A stretch of 64,000 nucleotides of DNA from Nematopogon swammerdamellus (GCA_946902875.1 OX336337.1:3348001-3412000), one strand, 5' to 3'; shown: positions 10,800-21,172, counted from the first letter of the stretch. Notes: generated by a model from the sequence alone, not told the origin. Made by a program: numbers and translations.

Positions 10800-11440
10800 T
10801 GTCACTGCGAGCTAGGAAGATCTATTGTAATCTCTCAAAAGTTTACAACTAACCCCCAAGTCCAATTTCCTCTATGGACAGAATTATATTCTTGGGATTG
10901 AGTGCCTGTATTTGGCATGGGTTCAAAATATAACCCCCAAGAAAACGGCTTCCACTGTGAATGAGCACTTCACATTCACAAAGGATGTGTATTATGGGCG
11001 TTTCATTCTCTTTTATACAGAACCTGCTCATCGGTGTGTTGCTAAGGCACATTCGGTGTAGGTGTTTGTTTAGTCTGCAGTATCCTGGGTCCTTATTAGG
11101 ACTCTTATCTCGGAAGTGAATTTATGCGAGTATCCAGAAAGTAGTGCCTTCGCGTGCTTCTGCCCGGGCAGTTGGAACCAGTGCTGCTTGCTTTGGTTGT
11201 GTTCCCAGGAGATTATTTCTTGCCGGTATGTGTTTTTTTTTTTGGTATTCTAAGTATCAGCTTTGGGCCGATGGGTGGATTTTCAACTCCATGCCTAGCA
11301 ATTTGGTCGGCTTCTTCGCCACTATGTCCAGGGATCCGTTACTTTGTTGTTGGCGGTGCTGAGGTGGTTTAGGGCTTGGAAACACTCACAACTAAGTCTA
11401 GACTGTAGCTCATTTGATTCCAGTGCCTTAAGGGCCACTA
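10800..11440 (-). pseudogene. LINE C-terminus with RNase H-like domain, decayed
   Basis: In reverse, frame-shifted blocks line up with the C-terminal part of RNase H-bearing insect LINEs. In order they read ALKALESNELQSRL, then SGEEADQIARHGVENPPIGP, then AKALLSGYSHKFTSEIRVL, then a CCHC-like segment RFCIKENETPIIHILCECEV, and finally LGGYILNPCQIQALNPKNI. In this family the GNE-ADQ-AR motif marks the RNase H domain, and the C-x-x-C...H...C segment follows it. Stops and frameshifts between blocks make it a pseudogene. The LINE clade (R1, LOA or I-like) cannot be settled here. Confidence 0.7.
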
Positions 11441-11497
11441 CCAGCCACTCAAACCGGATTACATAAAAAAAAGTATTCGTAGGTACACAAGAATTTG

Positions 11498-11712
11498 TTT
11501 ATGGAAGCCTTTACGCCGTTATGTCAGCCTGAAGATGTATGGTGCCATGTCAGTGATTCCCTTTGGTCGTGGCGTGCACTGAAATGAACGGATAACACGA
11601 TTAATTTTCATAAACTCTTGGACCGATTTTCATTCAGTGCGGTTGTATCAATCCAGATTAGTTAAACATGAATTAAACCCATTGACCCTGCTACCTAATA
11701 AAGGCAAGTAAA
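11498..11712 (-). repeat. SINE family B, decayed
   Basis: It retains GGTGCCATGTCAGTGATTCCC, GCACTGAAATGAACGGA and CTACCTAATAAAGG of the B body in reverse. The head is missing. Confidence 0.5.
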
Positions 11713-11754
11713 GGGGCATATTACGTTATCACAAAATATTGTTTCCAAGTGTGA

Positions 11755-11885
11755 ATCCAAGAGACAGGAACATACATAGCTTCACGCCTGTTTCCCAGCG
11801 GGGTAGGCAGGGACAACGGATCTCCACGCGCCACGATCATGACTCATGTCATGACACACCTCTGCCGACGGCTCTTCCACTCTGC
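11755..11885 (+). repeat. Family Q interspersed repeat
   Basis: CATAGCTTCACGCCTGTTTCCCAG followed by GGGGTAGGCAGGGACAACGG. The same block occurs at 5398-5470 and 22725-22790. Confidence 0.55.
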
Positions 11886-11920
11886 ATTATACTACATTAC
11901 ATACAATTTATTTGTCAGGA

Positions 11921-12005
11921 TCGGTAGCTCAGTGGTGCGATGGACGCGCTCAGATTTTGAATGGATGGCCGTTCGATCGTTGAGGCTGGCCGCGGTTCAC
12001 TTGAC
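11921..12005 (+). repeat. tRNA-like SINE head fragment
   Basis: GGTAGCTCAGTGGTGCGATG fits a Pol III A box, and GGCCGCGGTTCACTTG resembles a degraded B box about 50 nt on. It is close to the first part of the family B head but lacks the 5S-like block. It may be a different SINE or a deletion derivative. Confidence 0.4.
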
Positions 12006-12262
12006 TATACATACATGCTTCTTTATAATCACTTTGAATTCTTTACGGGCGTGCATAGGAGGGAGGGGCTCGGCCATCGCTGCCATGTCATATCGCCAAG
12101 GGTAGATGGCTCCACTGATAAAATGGCCACTTTTAATATTATAATTGATCGTGATTGGAGGCGTGGGGTAATCGGAGCTGATGAGCTGCCCTGATTGATC
12201 GACTGCTTCGTGGAAGATATGATATGTCAAGGCAGGAGGTGATATATTGTGTTGTCTACTAT

Positions 12263-12596
12263 TTAGGGAATGCTGGGAATATCGCTACGTGATATGGTGC
12301 GTAACGAGGCAATCCGCCGACGCACCAAAGTAGTCGATATTGGACAACGGGTGGCTAAGCTCAAGTGGCAGTGGGCTGGGCACGTTAGCCGAAGAGACGA
12401 TGACCGTTGGAGTATCCGTGTCCTACACTGGTGGCCGTGGACAGGAAAATGGAGTGTGGGAAGACCACCTGCCAGTTGGGACGACGACATCAAGTATGTC
12501 GGCGGAAAGCAGTGGTTCCATATCGCTGAAGGCCGGGAGGACTGGAGGAAAATTGGAGAGGCGTATGTCCAGCAGTGGACGCTTACACACTGACTG
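12263..12596 (+). pseudogene. RTE-type LINE reverse transcriptase, C-terminal fragment
   Basis: An open frame of about 107 codons reads MLGISLRDMVRNEAIRRRTK, KLKWQWAGHVSRRDD, VGRPPASWDDDIKYVGGKQW and DWRKIGEAYVQQWTLTH. This block order is the hallmark of the C-terminus of RTE-like endonuclease/reverse transcriptases in insects. Endonuclease and catalytic reverse transcriptase domains are absent, so this is a 5'-truncated copy. Related pieces lie at 17677-17857, 34868-34990, 37983-38035 and 46385-46490, and tails at 19919-20045 (minus), 25936-26040, 30465-30515 and 35517-35592. Confidence 0.85.
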
Positions 12597-12778
12597 ACTG
12601 ACTATTTAGGGTTCCGTATCCATACGGATACGTATAGGTTATATAAAATTCAGTTGCGTTTACGCTAAGATGTGGCTCTCATACAAAACCGAGTACAAAA
12701 CCGAATTGCTGCGCGCCCCGAAATAAAGGTAAGGTAGCGGGCTTACCTACTTACATATTTTTCTTTTTAAATACGAAT

Positions 12779-12811
12779 TTCACGCGAGCGAAACCGCGGA
12801 CAAAAGCTAGT
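12779..12811. repeat. Helitron-like end motif
   Basis: CACGCGAGCGAAACCGCGGA followed by CAAAAGCTAGT resembles the 3' end of lepidopteran Helitron-like elements. Only this short piece is recognisable. Confidence 0.35.
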
Positions 12812-12814
12812 AAA

Positions 12815-13325
12815 GCATATAATATAGTATTACATAAGAATATCACAGTAAAATAATCCTATTTACCTACACACTGTATAATGCCACGTATCTCTGTGGG
12901 CAAAAACCAGCAATTGTTCCTATTTATGGAGCAGTGGTTTTCTTATCTCGCCTATTTCGTGTGCTTTCCTTTCAAAAAGAGCAAATTTCAGCCAACCTCG
13001 CGATATGGTAATGCTGGGTCCCTTTGATAGCACAAGTTATTCTCGATATTTTTCCCTTACTATGAAAATTCTGGGGGACAAGATAGATCGACTGGGGTCG
13101 AGTGTGTCGTTTTTTTCTGCGTAAACAGGATGTTTACATTGATTTTCGTGATATTTTTGAGGAGAGTTTTTCGTTTATATATTCCTTCCTTATTATGCGT
13201 TCTAGCAGATTATTTTTTTATTCAAATTCAATTAAAATAAGTATGCTATATATTTGTATATATGTATATAACTATGTATGTACCTGCGAAAAGTAAGTAT
13301 GTAATGTTTTTATTTTTTTTTCATT
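12815..13325. other. No gene seen
   Basis: AT-rich sequence with no repeated copy elsewhere in the window. Confidence 0.3.
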
Positions 13326-13329
13326 TAAT

Positions 13330-13402
13330 TATGCTTTTTTTATGGAAACTGACACGTCTGGCTGCATCACCTACAACATCCGCGATGTCAGCCCATAACA
13401 CC
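13330..13402 (-). repeat. SINE family B tail fused to a C element
   Basis: The B tail (ATGGAAACTGACACGTCTGG through TGATGTCAGCCCATAACACCG) ends abruptly and continues straight into a C SINE tail. The junction is at about 13402-13411. Confidence 0.7.
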
Positions 13403-13410
13403 GATCCGTA

Positions 13411-13815
13411 ATGTAATCCGGTATGGGTGGCTGAGTCGGAGGGGCCAAAGCGCACGCTCCGACCAGCCAATATCACCTCCGAGAATGTAGGTGCCATACC
13501 GGAGACTTCCCTGGATTGCTGGCTATACTGGACTAGAGGAGAACACAACCGAGGCAGCTATGCGGCCATCTTACATCCAGTACAGTGGTATCAACCCAGT
13601 CGGCTAGAATTTGAGCCTACCACCTAGTAAGGGGCAAGGGAAGGGACCTACAGTTTTACACCGGTTCCGAACGGTGAAGCAGCGGAAGTTGTAGGTTAGG
13701 TATGCACGTAAATATTTTCGTCAGAAAAAACTCATTGGTACACGCCGACCGGATTCGAACCGCGGACCTCTCGCATGAGAAACCGATGCCCAAACCACTC
13801 GGCCACCGGCCGTTT
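13411..13815 (-). repeat. SINE family C, full-length
   Basis: In reverse it runs from the tRNA-like head (GGCCGGTGGCCGAGTGGTTT, B box GGTTCGAATCC) to GGAGCGTGCGCTTTGGCCCC and CCACCCATACCGGATTACAT. It lacks its own A-run because the B tail sits there. Confidence 0.85.
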
Positions 13816-14037
13816 AATTGTGCAATTAAGTATATTTGGTTTTAATTTCATTAAATTTCTTTTCATTTTACATTTTGGGTCAATAAATAACGCCTAGACA
13901 AAAATGACAAGCAACGAATTATCTAATCGTTATATCCTTGGATGTCGTGTAAAATATTCTTGTATTTAGGTCACAGTCAGCCTAGGCTACCTGTCTGAAA
14001 CACTAACATTTACTCAAGAAAATATATCGAATTTTAA

Positions 14038-14220
14038 GTTTTTAGGGTTCCGTAACCAACGGCGCTGGGAGGGACCTTATCGGACAGTCTTACTGTTCAT
14101 CGTCCGTCTGTCCATCGGTCTTTAACATTTTGTAGCTCCAAAACTGTTATCTTCTTGAAATATGGAATGCTTATATACTTTCAGCAGGCAACAACATTTC
14201 AGGGTAAGCAAGGTCAGGAG
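14038..14220 (-). repeat. GGGTTCCGTA-type repeat (A-like), diverged
   Basis: TTTTTAGGGTTCCGTAACCA followed by CCGTCTGTCCATCGGTC. It is related to the 27551-27790 element and to the 3' part of family A. Confidence 0.5.
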
Positions 14221-14274
14221 TCCTCATCTGTATTAAGTATTAAGGGCCGTAGTTATATACATAGTTGAAAATAA

Positions 14275-14540
14275 AAATATTTCTTTATTAGGACATCCTT
14301 ATCCTTTTCCTTACCTAAAATAAAATCCAACGTCTGCTTTCTGTCTGAGTGTCTGAGTGTCTGAGTGTATGTCTGTCTGTCCGCTTATAACTCGAGAACC
14401 ACTTAATAAAAAATTCTACGGATAGCTTGATTCTTCCCATCAACTATAGGCTACTTACTATCACGCTAAATGGCTTATGAGGTTAGCAGTGAAGTGAAAT
14501 ATGAGAGCGGGCGGAGCCGCGGGCACAGCTTGTGTTGTAT
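14275..14540 (-). mobile_element. Family F Helitron-like repeat
   Basis: It reads from AAAATCCAACGTCTGCTTTC through CTTATAACTCGAGAACCACT and TCTACGGATAGCTTGATTC to GAGCCGCGGGCACAGCTTGT. Copies lie at 44519-44745 and 59168-59385. The GCGGAGCCGCGGGC end and the lack of inverted termini favour a Helitron-like element. No AT-to-insertion junction could be confirmed. Confidence 0.5.
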
Positions 14541-14659
14541 ATAGAGCAAAAGGTATTATATTGCTGAAATTATTATTTTTTATTTCATAAAAAAGTAGTA
14601 CAATCATATCAAAGGAGAATTATTTTTTCGAAACCGCTAAAAAAGTTGAAGTACTTAGC

Positions 14660-14742
14660 TACACTGAACTGGGTGAAAACACGAACTATTTACACATAGT
14701 TGCTTCAGCCGATCACTCAGTATCAACCCGGGCGGGCCAATT
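14660..14742 (-). repeat. SINE family B body fragment
   Basis: CTACACTGAACTGGGTGAAA, CACGAACTATTTACACATAG and TATCAACCCGGGCGGG match the B body. Confidence 0.6.
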
Positions 14743-14782
14743 TTTTTAAGAATAATTTTGTACAAGCATAAAAATACAAGTA

Positions 14783-15118
14783 CTGTGTGGAGTCGGTATC
14801 TAAAAAGAATAGCACCACTACGTCTCTCCCCGTGCATGCCGTAAAAGGCGACTAAGGGATAAGGACAAGATGCTGTGCTAAAGGGCGATTGGATATGCTG
14901 TGCTAAAGGGCGACTGGATAGTCACCTGTCACCTTGGCACGCTCCTTCCACCGAGTAATGCAGCAGGTGAGTCTTCGTGCCTTACTGGTTGCTTGATAGA
15001 TCTTGTTCGAGTACTTTGCTAAACGTGGTGGTCGGTGTTGTGCTATAAGTTACAAGAGCCCTTGCAGCGCAACACCGATTACTCTGCTCACCCCGATTTT
15101 CTGGATACAGCGTGTGGT
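14783..15118 (-). repeat. Family D repeat
   Basis: Reverse copy from the tail (CTTTTACGGCATGCACGGGG) to the head (ATCCAGAAAATCGGGGTGAG). It carries a small internal duplication of GCTGTGCTAAAGGGCGA at 14871-14922. Confidence 0.7.
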
Positions 15119-15317
15119 ATGTATGTATGTATGCATAAATATACATATTGTGACCTCATTAGCGTAGGTTCATGTCAAGCGAATATAAACAAGCTGGCGC
15201 GAGCATGAACGATTGTTCGCGACACTTTTGTAAAATTTCCAAACGGTTATTTTTATTTCGTTTAATGTTCCGCTTGTATTGTTTGCAATTTGGCAGAAAT
15301 AAATATTTTAGGCTTTT

Positions 15318-15665
15318 CTTTTTTTTTTTTTTTATGGAAACTGACACGGTTGGCTATATCACCTACAACATCCGTGATGTCAGCCCATAACACCGGGTGA
15401 TCTAGGTGCTATGTCAGTGCTTCCCTTCATTTCGCGCCGGCTACACTGAACTGGACGGAAAACACGAACTATTTACATAGCCGTTTCGACCGACGTTTCG
15501 CTCAGTGCGGTGGTACCAACCCGGCCGGGATAAACCCTACCACCCAGTAAGGTAAGAAGGGAAGGGACCTACAGTTTAACGTGGAATCCGAACCACGGTC
15601 AGCCTCCAACGGTCGGGCGGTCACCCATACAATAACTGACCGCACCACTGAGCTGACGAGGCTGA
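15318..15665 (-). repeat. SINE family B, B-D composite subtype
   Basis: Near full-length, from the T-run and ATGGAAACTGACACGG tail to the A-box end CACTGAGCTGACGAGGCTGA. It carries the variant CCGGCCGGGATAAACCC, which is shared with 37439-37829. Most of the 5S-like block is deleted. A family D tail follows at once (15667-15751). Confidence 0.8.
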
Positions 15666-15666
15666 C

Positions 15667-15751
15667 GATCCCTTAGTCGACTTTTACGACATGCGACGGG
15701 GAGAGATGCAGTGGGGCTATTCTTTTTAAGTACCGACCCCACACGGTACAA
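15667..15751 (+). repeat. Family D tail joined to B
   Basis: CCCTTAGTCGACTTTTACGA, GCGACGGGGAGAGATGCAG and CCGACCCCACACGGTAC. These bases are nearly identical to the D tail at 37836-37922 and share the GTCGAC and GCGACGGGG variants absent from the free D copies. Confidence 0.8.
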
Positions 15752-15840
15752 TTCTTGATGTCAAATCGACTTTGTTACTTTTCGTTTTGACTATTCCATT
15801 TGTTATTCCATTGATGTATAAATTGCGATGTACCTACCTA

Positions 15841-16252
15841 TATTTTTCAGTGCTCGCCGTTCGTCTCATTGGCGACTCTGTACTCACAAAGAACCTTCAA
15901 CCTCTAAAGCACAGACGTATCGTTGGTTCATTGAGCCTGTTTTATCGGTACTACTATGGCCGCTACTCTGACGAACTTATTTCCCTCAACCCTCGTCCTC
16001 CTGTTCGCCTTCGCCAAACCCGCCATGCTCTCGCAGAACACCCCTTTGTAGTCGACAGAAGAGTACTTCGAACTGCACGATTCTCCAAATCGTTCTCGTG
16101 TCGCACTGCAAAGGTGTGGAAGAGGCTTCCGGGGAGCATCTTTCCCTATTCCTACAATCCACGGATCTTCAAATCGTGGGTTAATATTCCTTTCTCAGCG
16201 ACGTTGGTCCGCCTCCAAGCCGGACTGGCATCTCCTCGGGGGTGAAATTGGC
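15841..16252 (+). pseudogene. LINE (jockey/CR1-type) C-terminal fragment
   Basis: An uninterrupted frame reads AVRLIGDSVLTKNLQPLKHR, RIVGSLSLFYRYYYGRYSDE, AEHPFVVDRRVLRTARFSKS and TAKVWKRLPGSIFPYSYNPR. The order (RLIGD, H-RR--SL--FYR-Y-G--S-EL, F--R----WN-LP---FP--YN) is the C-terminus of a common lepidopteran non-LTR element downstream of the reverse transcriptase. The homology starts just after TATTTTTCAG, so any upstream part is lost. Short relatives lie at 32690-32870 and 45470-45612 on the minus strand. Confidence 0.75.
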
Positions 16253-16289
16253 TACCCCTGAGGCTTCGACCTCGGGCACAACAACACCC

Positions 16290-16471
16290 AGTTCAGAAGA
16301 AATAAACAAACTGTTAAACGCACGCATTTCCACAGCATTTATCCTGCTTTCATGTTTCGTCAGCAATGCCCAACTTTCACTCCCGTACATAAGTGTATGG
16401 GCCAGCACTCCACCATGGACAGCCATACGCGACCTAGTGGACATACTTTGGCTGCTCATAATAGACCTCAA
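16290..16471 (-). pseudogene. LINE reverse transcriptase fragment (YGSESW motif)
   Basis: In reverse the frame reads GGVLAHTLMYGSESWALLTK followed by HESRINAVEMRAFNSL. The LMYGSESW...ESRINAVEMR block is conserved in RTE-like reverse transcriptases upstream of the C-terminal region seen at 12263. It abuts the opposite-strand LINE fragment at 15841-16252. Confidence 0.7.
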
Positions 16472-16884
16472 AGAAAGCCCATGTGCACAGAGAAATTGGA
16501 ATCGATGATGATGTCATAAAGTAAATCAGTTCCGGCGGATATTTACCATGTAAAATTAATTTAAGTACATGATAAAGATGTGATAATAACTAATAGCAAA
16601 TATGAGAAAATAACGACTATTAATTTTTGTTTAATTTATATTTAAAAAACCTACATATCGCCATGTACATGTTCAACGTTGCAACAATTACCTAACTGCT
16701 AAATCAAGTATACCGCTGGAATTGCCACACTTCAGGCCGGCTCGGCGCAACCCCCGCAATCAGAATGTCCATGGGCACCGTTAGCACTTATAAATGGGTT
16801 GAACGGTACCACATGTCACTTTAGCGTGGGGATGCAGAGTTTCGTCGGAGCACTCCGCTCCATCCCCATTTTAGTGTAAGTGTT

Positions 16885-17294
16885 GCGACGGGTGGCCGAG
16901 TGGTTTGGGCATCGGCTTCTCATGCGAGAGGTCCGACGTTCGAATCCGGTCGTCGTGTACCAATGAGTTTTTTCTGACGAGAAAAAATTTACGTGCATAC
17001 CTACACCTGCTGCTTCACCGTTCGGAACCGGTGTAAAACTGTAGGTCACTTCCCTTGCCCCTTACTAGGTGGTAGGCTCAAATTGTAGCCGACTGAGCCA
17101 CTGTACTGGATGTAAGATGGTCGCATAGCAGCCTCGGTTGTGATTTCCTCTCGTCCAGTATAGCCAGCAATCCAGGGAAGTCTCCGGTATGGAACCTACC
17201 TTTTCGGAGGTGATATTGGCTGGTCGAAGCATGTGTTTTGGTCCCTCCGACTCAGCCACCCATATCGGATTACATAAAATAAAAAACAAATTAA
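16885..17294 (+). repeat. SINE family C, full-length with 7-bp target duplication
   Basis: The head is GCGACGGGTGGCCGAGTGGT (A box TGGCCGAGTGG) with B box GTTCGAATCCG. The body and A-rich tail end ...GGATTACATAAAATAAAA. It is flanked by AAGTGTT at 16878-16884 and 17295-17301. This is the cleanest SINE C insertion in the window. The head is tRNA-like, but this is not a tRNA gene: there is no 3' acceptor stem or Pol III T-run at the expected place. Confidence 0.88.
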
Positions 17295-17676
17295 AAAGTG
17301 TTTTTAATGTACGATATTATTTACATCTTCAATAAATTATTTCAACCCCCATTTTACTTTGATAATGAATTTAGTTTATCATTCGAATAAATTCCCCACT
17401 CAAGTCAAGTGCAAAATTTAAGTAAGATTAATAGCAGCCTACTATATTCTACGTTTCGTCCTCCTTACACTTGGGAGGCAAAATAAATGTTCATTTCTAT
17501 ACCGAATGTTGCTTTCATATTTTGGCGGCAATTTTAACATCACATTAATCATAGGGGCGCTGGCGTTGTGATAAGTGTAATCAAATATTTCAAGATGATA
17601 ATATTTCAAAAGCAAACCAGGGAAAAAATATATAATCTCATTTTGAATTTTTATTTGATTAGGCATTTCTCAAATG

Positions 17677-17857
17677 ACTGTGCTCAAGTGGCAGTGGACT
17701 GGGCACGTCAGCCGAAGAGACGACTACCGTTGGGTTAATCGTGTCCTACACTGGCGGCCGTGGACAGGAAAACGGAGTGCGGGCAGACCACCCCGGCCAG
17801 GTGGGACGACGACATCAGGATACTTTGGCGGAAAGCAGTGGTTCCGTACCGCTTAAC
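17677..17857 (+). pseudogene. RTE LINE C-terminal fragment
   Basis: Reads LKWQWTGHVSRRDDYRWVNR, then GKRSAGRPPRPGGTTTS with a frame change, then GGKQWFRTA. It is a truncated relative of 12263-12596. Confidence 0.75.
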
Positions 17858-18049
17858 ATGTCGGTGGTATGTATGTATGAATGTATACGTAGATATGCCT
17901 GCATATTGGTCGGTTGATGCCTGCATATTGATTCATACATAATGCAGACGAAATGTTTACCCACCAGCTAGTGGAGTAAAAGAGAGGACTTCACTGGAAG
18001 CTCTCTTCCAAGTATATACATACTCAATGTTACTAGGGCAGGCGAAATA

Positions 18050-18300
18050 ACATTTAAGTATTTCAAGCTTTTAAAAAACCGCATGCAAATCGATACACTT
18101 TTTAAGATAATAAATTGTTTGATTACTTAATTACTTGATTAGTTGATTACAAACATAGCTCAAAACCAAATTAAACCAGCTTTCTATGAAGAAACCGCAT
18201 CCAAATCGGTTCATCCGTTTGAGAGCTGTATGATGCCACAGACGGACACATCCATACACATACACTCCCCTCTGTTTGTCTCCGTTTCCCTTCCCCACAG
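18050..18300 (+). repeat. Family K repeat
   Basis: AAAAAACCGCATGCAAATCG, CACTTTTTAAGATAATAAAT and CCGCATCCAAATCGGTTCAT match the copy at 35272-35516. A reverse fragment lies at 41705-41885. Confidence 0.65.
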
Positions 18301-18329
18301 ATTTCGATGCGGTTTAAGCGGTAAGGGGG

Positions 18330-18378
18330 TTGTGGGGTTGGGGTAGGGTGGGGCCCCCACCCTACCCCAACCCCACAA
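18330..18378. other. Perfect G-rich palindrome with G-quadruplex potential
   Basis: Arms of 24 nt (18330-18353 and 18355-18378) are perfectly inverted about one base. The left arm reads TTGTGGGGTTGGGGTAGGGT followed by GGGG. With the five G just upstream, the plus strand has five G-runs in 30 nt; the minus strand mirrors this in the right arm. Confidence 0.85.
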
Positions 18379-18384
18379 TCCCCT

Positions 18385-18868
18385 GGGGGCATAAAGTGAA
18401 AATAAATGTGCGATCGTCTATCGATGTTCTTTAAATATATATTAAATGTGTATTTTGTTATTAAATATTAATTGATTTTTTTTAACTACTCACTCATAGT
18501 TTTTTCACGCCGGTAACACTAGAACTCGACTAGCTAAGGGTATCTGTGGCCCTTATGGAGTTTCAAACATTATTATTAATTTTCGTTTCTATACGGGACG
18601 CGCGCGCGCGGTAAGGCTAGCAACCGGTCTTTGTTCTATCACTCTCTCTCTCTCTCTTGCGCTATGTCTGCCGCAAACTCCGCAGCCGGCACAAGAGCGA
18701 GATAGCGCTTCGCGCGCCGCCACGTTTGTGCACGCTCTGTTAGCTCATAGTACCTACACATGAAGCCACGCGTTCGCTAGATACGATATTTCTTCATGCT
18801 CAACTTAGAATAGAGCTACAGACGGCAAGGCTATCTCAGTCCGACGAAGTGGCGCCACGCCGCCGCCG
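18385..18868. other. No gene seen; flank of long-TIR element
   Basis: Includes a (CG)n patch near 18600 and a (CT)n run near 18642. CTCAGTCCGACGAAGT at 18835-18850 recurs on the far side of the long-TIR element at 23423-23439. Confidence 0.35.
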
Positions 18869-19345
18869 CACAGTATGAAATTTGACCTGATTTTCGGACA
18901 TGGTATTTTTATTCCCAAACTAGTTAGTCTTTACTATTTTAAAAGCTAGAGTAGAACTCCCGTGTGTCAGTTACGTATAGTTGCAAAGTTATGAATTTTT
19001 GAAAAAGGTAAGTTTTTTTTGGCCGAAAAATAAAAAAAAAATATTACTCCGAGATTATGGAAAATATTAATAATAATATTTTTTTATATACAAGAATGAC
19101 TATAGCCCCATTTTTTGAAGCAATTTCGAACCTTCTACAGTTAGTACAAAACGAGCAATAATTTTTTTTTTATTTTTCATTTTTATTTTTTTTCTCCTAA
19201 ACCAAGTCGCATTAGCACAAAATTCTTACATTACAAATAACCCCAGACCTTGTTTAATAAGTGCTAAAAAAACTAAAAGATAATCCCGCTTGGTATAGGA
19301 GTTTTAACTAAATAATGTTTAGGCCGACAATTTTACAGTCAGGGT
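18869..19345. repeat. Left terminal inverted repeat of the 4.5-kb element
   Basis: Landmarks shared in inverse with 22905-23386: CTGATTTTCGGACATGG, GAGTAGAACTCCCGTG, CTCCGAGATTATGGAA, CCTAAACCAAGTCGCATTAG and CCCGCTTGGTATAGGAG. Confidence 0.8.
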
Positions 19346-19681
19346 TGGCACTTTTCGAATCGTAGTTTAATTTTATTTTTTGGCCGAAAGTGAATTTTTT
19401 ATTAAATTATGATTAATTATCATGATTGGATACGGTAAAGCGATTTTTTATAATTGCGTTATGCAGTCATTATATTGATATGGTCCCTTTTGAAAATAAT
19501 GAAAAATTCCCGGGATTAAAAAAAATATTTCTAGTAGTGATATACCTAGTTAGTAACTTTCGATTTTAACGTGCTCTGATGCACGTAGGTATACGTTAGC
19601 TATTGTAAACATTCCAAATTATATCAATAAAAACATTGGTAAGAAATTAGCTGTCATAACCCAAAGCTTTTCTGTTAGAAA

Positions 19682-19918
19682 ATGCCTAGAGATCCTCTCA
19701 TCTCCAACATTAGGTTGCGCCACAGACAGAAAAAGTTGCGAAAGTTACCACTTCCAGCTCAGGCATTAGCATTGCTAAAACCGGCAGATGCCAACACTTT
19801 CGCCGAAGAATCTGCACCGAAGGATGCTGAGGAAATCAAAATCGATGCGGAAAATCAGGCGCTTGATGAGTGTCTAGGTCTGGGAGAAGGTGGCCTATTT
19901 CTCAGTGCTGAGGATTAA
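19682..19918 (+). CDS. Coding remnant inside the long-TIR element, unknown
   Basis: A 78-codon ORF preceded by an acceptor-like TTTTCTGTTAG at 19668-19678. It is basic at the start (RLRHRQKKLRKLPLPAQAL) and then acidic (AEESAPKDAEEIKIDAENQA, ending GLGEGGLFLSAED). Composition and lack of repeats argue for real coding origin. The frame runs directly into the ATC tail of a reversed LINE insertion, which probably interrupted it. It may be an exon of the element's own gene or of a captured gene. No family is recognised. Confidence 0.4.
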   Translation: MPRDPLISNIRLRHRQKKLRKLPLPAQALALLKPADANTFAEESAPKDAEEIKIDAENQALDECLGLGEGGLFLSAED

Positions 19919-19959
<41 letters not shown>

Positions 19960-20045
19960 GCCCGTATCGGTCCACTGCTGGACATAGGCCTCTCCCAAGG
20001 CACGCCACCACACGCGGTCTTCCGCTCTTCTCATCCATCCACTTC
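19919..20045 (-). repeat. RTE LINE 3' end with (ATC)n tail
   Basis: The reverse complement reads GGAGAGGCCTATGTCCAGCA, then GTGGACCGATACGGGCTG, then a (GAT)n tail (19919-19958 on the plus strand). It matches 25936-26040. Confidence 0.85.
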
Positions 20046-20465
20046 AATTGTTTTCATTTCGGAAATATTCGTAGCCTATACTCCGTTCATCCTAGCAACT
20101 AATGCCGAGCGGTTTCTCGCTCTCGCAACGGTTATTACCCTTCTTTACACAGGACACAACGTTGTATGTGTGAGTCATAGGTGTATGCGTAAGCCATCTC
20201 AAAACCATAACGGCGCGTGCGCCGCTGCGCCTGGGAGTTAGTATTGCGTTTTTATTCTGAGTCAACGCATTACAATCAGTAGCCTTTCATAGGCGTCATA
20301 GTCATAATAATAAAATTGTTTTGCATATTTTTCACATGTTGTTTTTCACAAAAACTGAATGGCACTATGCAATGCATGCATGCAACACTCATAAGAAAAT
20401 TACGTTACTCACTTTATAATAAATGCGAAAGTAAATTGTTTGTTTGTTTGTTTGTTTGGTCATAC
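20046..20465. other. Internal part of long-TIR element; inner inverted motif
   Basis: ACTCCGTTCATCCTAGCAAC and GCCGAGCGGTTTCTC (about 20078-20125) recur inverted at about 22440-22512. This gives the element a second, inner pair of inverted segments. Confidence 0.5.
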
Positions 20466-21165
20466 ATAACTCGAGAACCACTGGTGCTAGACCCATCGTG
20501 TTGGCACTCAAACTTCAGGTCTCGGTGAGATCTATCCATCTGTCACATGAACTTTTGTGTTGGTCATAACTCGAGAACCACTGGTGCTAGACCCATCGTG
20601 TTGGTACTCAAACTTCAGGTCTCGGTGAAATCTATCCAACTGTCACATGAACTTTGGTTTTGGTCATAACTCGAGAACCACTGGTGCTAGACCCAACGTG
20701 TTGGTACTCAAACTTCAGGTCTCGGTGAGATCTATCCATCTGTCACGTGAACTTTTGTTTTAGTCATAACTCGAGAACCACTGGTGCTAGACCCATCATG
20801 TTGGTACTCAAACTTCAGGTCTCGGTGAGATCTATCCATCTGGCACGTGAACCTTTGTTTTGGTCATAACTCGAGAACCACTGGTGCTACACCCATCGTG
20901 TTGGTACTGAAACTTCAGGTCTCGGTGAGATCTATCCATCTGTCACGTGAACTTTTGTTGTGGTTATAACTCGAGAACCACTGGTGCTAGACCCATCGTG
21001 TTGGTACTCATACTTCAGGTCTCGGTGAGATCTATCCATCTGTCTAATGAACTTTTGTTTTGGTCATAACTCGAGAACCACTGAAGCTAGACCCATTGTG
21101 TTGGTACTCAAACTTCAGGTCTCGGTGAGATCTATCCATCTGTCACATGAACTTTTGTTTTGGTC
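20466..21165 (+). repeat. 100-bp tandem array, seven units
   Basis: The unit starts ATAACTCGAGAACCACTGGT and continues CTCAAACTTCAGGTCTCGG. Starts at 20466, 20566, 20666, 20766, 20866, 20966 and 21066 give exactly 100-bp spacing. A TTTGTTTGTTTG run precedes the first unit. The AACTCGAGAACCACTGG motif also occurs in family F, so the unit may derive from such an element. Confidence 0.95.
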
Positions 21166-21172
21166 CTGAAGA

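Noticed and set aside
16885..16965. tRNA gene (also 48864 and 52827)
   Set aside because: A and B boxes are present, but acceptor-stem pairing and 3' end are absent and the sequence continues into a SINE body with an A-rich tail.
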